DNA from: a bacterium
GTDB lineage: Bacteria > Ratteibacteria > UBA8468 > B48-G9 > JAFGKM01
Assembly (NCBI GenBank): GCA_035371905.1
Contig: DAORXQ010000031.1
Location: 1 to 16,407 of the forward strand
DNA length: 16,407 nucleotides
Direction of reading: 5' to 3'
Under the pieces are notes generated by a model. The model saw nothing but the letters and a program-made list of their open reading frames with translations. It had not been told where the DNA came from and did no database searches. The number at the start of each line of letters is the position of its first letter. Position 1 is the stretch's first letter. This document shows, piece by piece, positions 15,251-16,407 of this stretch. The translations under genes were made by a program, and so were the position numbers.

Positions 15251-15915
15251 AAGTAAGCATAAAAGAAAGAGTACAGAAAATTTTAAAAGAAGTTCCTGAA
15301 AATGTAATCCTTCTTGCAGCAACAAAAGGAAGAACAGTTGAAGAGATAGATGAAGCAATTGAAGGAGGTATTAAATTCATTGGAGAAAATTATGTTCAGG
15401 AAGCAGAAAAAAAATTTATAAAAATCGGAAAAAAAGTAAAATGGCATATGATAGGACATCTTCAGACAAATAAGGTTAAAAAAGCATTTGAAATTTTTGA
15501 TATGATTGAAACAGTTGATTCCTTAAAACTTATAAGAGAAATAGATAAAGAAGCAAAGAAAAAGAAAGTAATTTATCCAGTTTTGATTGAGATAAATAGT
15601 GGCAGGGAATTACAAAAGTCAGGTGTTTTGCCTGAGAAGGTGGAAGAATTAATTTATGAAATATCAAAATTTGAAAATGTGAGGGTAGAGGGATTAATGA
15701 CCATGGGACCTTTTGTTGAAAATCCAGAAGATATAAGACCTTATTTTAAATTGACAAAGGATTTATTTGAAAAATTGAAAAACTTAAATCTGCCAAATGT
15801 AGAAATGAAATATCTTTCAATGGGAATGACAGATACGTGGAAAATAGCAATAGAGGAGGGAGCAAATATAATTAGAATAGGAACAGGGATTTTTGGACCA
15901 AGGAGAGGTGGCTGA
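15238..15915 (+). CDS. yggS: PLP-homeostasis protein YggS/PROSC
   Basis: 225 residues from the ATG at 15238; a TTG at 15223 would lie upstream of the -10 box and cannot be transcribed from that promoter. YggS/PLPBP proteins are cytosolic alanine-racemase-fold proteins that bind pyridoxal 5'-phosphate and balance vitamin B6 and amino acid pools without a known enzymatic reaction. The PLP lysine is K30 in LLAATKGRT (the usual form is AVSK). Further motifs are FIGENYVQEA, WHMIGHLQTNKVK, EINSGRELQKSGV, GLMTMGPF, and the phosphate-binding MGMTDTWKIAIEEGANIIRIGTGIFG region near the C-terminus. The family normally ends soon after FGxR; the extra RGG and the stop are read from the first bases of the tRNA-Ser gene. 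Confidence 0.92.
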   Translation: MVNSKVSIKERVQKILKEVPENVILLAATKGRTVEEIDEAIEGGIKFIGENYVQEAEKKFIKIGKKVKWHMIGHLQTNKVKKAFEIFDMIETVDSLKLIREIDKEAKKKKVIYPVLIEINSGRELQKSGVLPEKVEELIYEISKFENVRVEGLMTMGPFVENPEDIRPYFKLTKDLFEKLKNLNLPNVEMKYLSMGMTDTWKIAIEEGANIIRIGTGIFGPRRGG

Positions 15916-15993
15916 GTGGATGAAAGCGGCCGACTCGAAATCGGCTTCCGCCAAAGGACATGGCGGACGTGGGTTCAAATCCCACCCTCTCCG
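15902..15993 (+). tRNA. tRNA-Ser (anticodon CGA)
   Basis: A class II tRNA with a full cloverleaf: acceptor GGAGAGG paired with CCTCTCC, discriminator G (15993), anticodon stem GCCGA/TCGGC around the loop CTCGAAA (anticodon CGA, codon TCG), a long variable arm with CCGCC/GGCGG, and a T arm GTGGG/CCCAC with TTCAAAT. The CCA end is not encoded. The first 14 nt are also the last codons and stop of yggS. A TATAAT at 15867-15872 could give the tRNA its own start, but no -35 is evident; otherwise it depends on read-through from the yggS promoter. Confidence 0.95.
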
Positions 15994-16044
15994 TTTAATT
16001 TTTGGAAAGAAGAACTTTTTCATTATTAAAAAGAGGAGGGAGAT

Positions 16045-16407
16045 ATGAATTTAAAAGTCCCTTTAGAAAAACCAGAACCAGATTTTGAAGAATTAAAAAA
16101 TGTCTTGCTTGGAAATCAGAAAGCAGAAAGAGTTCATTTTGTGGAACTTTTAATGGATTATGAAATGAAAAAATATATAACAGAAAAAATTATTGGAGAA
16201 AAATGGATTGAATATTCGGAAGAGAATAAAGAAAAATATATTAAGCAGGAAATAAACTTCTGGTATAAACTTGGTTATGATTATGTACGAATTGCAGGCG
16301 GAATTATATTTACTGGAAAATCAAGAAGGGGGAAAGATACTGCAATTTTATCAAAGGGAGAAAGAGGATGGGTTGAAGAAGGAACTGGAATGATAACAAA
16401 CTGGTCT
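16045..16407 (+). CDS. Second uroporphyrinogen-decarboxylase-fold protein, N-terminal part (3' end cut by window)
   Basis: 121 codons, open to the last base. The ATG follows AGGAGG with a 5-nt gap. The product starts MNLKVPLEKPEPDFEELKNVLLG and continues with ERVHFVELLMDYEMKKYI, KQEINFWYKLGYDYVRIAGG and a TNW near the cut. The RVHFVEL / FWYKLGYDY pattern is typical of the N-terminal half of UroD-like proteins of the corrinoid-methyltransferase-related group that are abundant in PVC-like candidate phyla. It is clearly a paralogue from a different subfamily than the protein at 9866, as the openings of the two differ. The substrate is unknown. It sits 51 nt after tRNA-Ser, with no convincing terminator between them. 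Confidence 0.75.
   Translation, partial: MNLKVPLEKPEPDFEELKNVLLGNQKAERVHFVELLMDYEMKKYITEKIIGEKWIEYSEENKEKYIKQEINFWYKLGYDYVRIAGGIIFTGKSRRGKDTAILSKGERGWVEEGTGMITNWS

Noticed and set aside
15817..16023. Minus-strand frame of 68 codons containing GWDLNPRPP
   Set aside because: It is antisense to tRNA-Ser and the end of yggS; this GWDLNPRPP-type peptide is the well-known false translation of tRNA antisense strands.
16002..16024. Possible weak terminator after tRNA-Ser (AAAG...CTTTTT)
   Set aside because: The stem is only four A/T-rich pairs, too weak to call in such AT-rich DNA.
1..16407. CRISPR array, insertion sequence or prophage
   Set aside because: No regular repeats with spacers, no transposase, integrase or terminal inverted repeats were seen on either strand.

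Overview
This is a very AT-rich (low-GC by eye), gene-dense bacterial segment with almost no intergenic space. Ribosomal protein L27, AcpS, NnrD and a bacterial-type tRNA-Ser make it bacterial. Two uroporphyrinogen-decarboxylase-like proteins of a corrinoid-methyltransferase-related subfamily, and large secreted proteins built from carboxypeptidase-regulatory-like repeats, suggest an uncultured candidate phylum (Omnitrophota/'Ratteibacteria' or another PVC-like lineage). That placement is inference. No insertion sequence, CRISPR array, integrase or phage gene was seen.

Layout. (1) 1-5322, plus strand, envelope region: the end of a TPR protein, then a secreted repeat protein whose third repeat is out of frame behind an A7 tract (415-2573), then a 907-residue secreted protein with about eight Ig-like repeats (2599-5322). 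The last two share an almost identical signal-peptide leader although their mature parts are unrelated. (2) 5363-8394: a radical SAM protein of the spore-photoproduct-lyase-like type, overlapping by 4 nt a gene that fuses Maf (nucleotide pyrophosphatase) to an RlmD/TrmA-type 4Fe-4S RNA uracil-5 methyltransferase. (3) 8398-11403: a near-consensus sigma70-type promoter placed so that the rpmA (L27) mRNA would be leaderless, followed by the tightly packed string rpmA-acpS-nnrD-UroD-like-membrane protein. (4) 15203-11396, minus strand: araB-araD-nagA-tRNA-binding protein, every junction overlapping, a carbohydrate operon that lacks araA here. It converges on and overlaps the membrane-protein gene by 8 nt. 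(5) 15203-16407, plus strand: a divergent promoter sharing its -10 region with the araB promoter drives yggS, again apparently leaderless. The yggS stop codon lies inside a tRNA-Ser(CGA) gene, and a second UroD-like gene runs off the window.

The main points of interest are the A7 frameshift within the secreted repeat protein, the Maf-RlmD fusion, the two predicted leaderless transcripts, the yggS/tRNA-Ser overlap, the AcpS with Lys in place of a metal-binding Glu, a second cysteine cluster in the radical SAM protein, and the leader shared by two unrelated secreted proteins.
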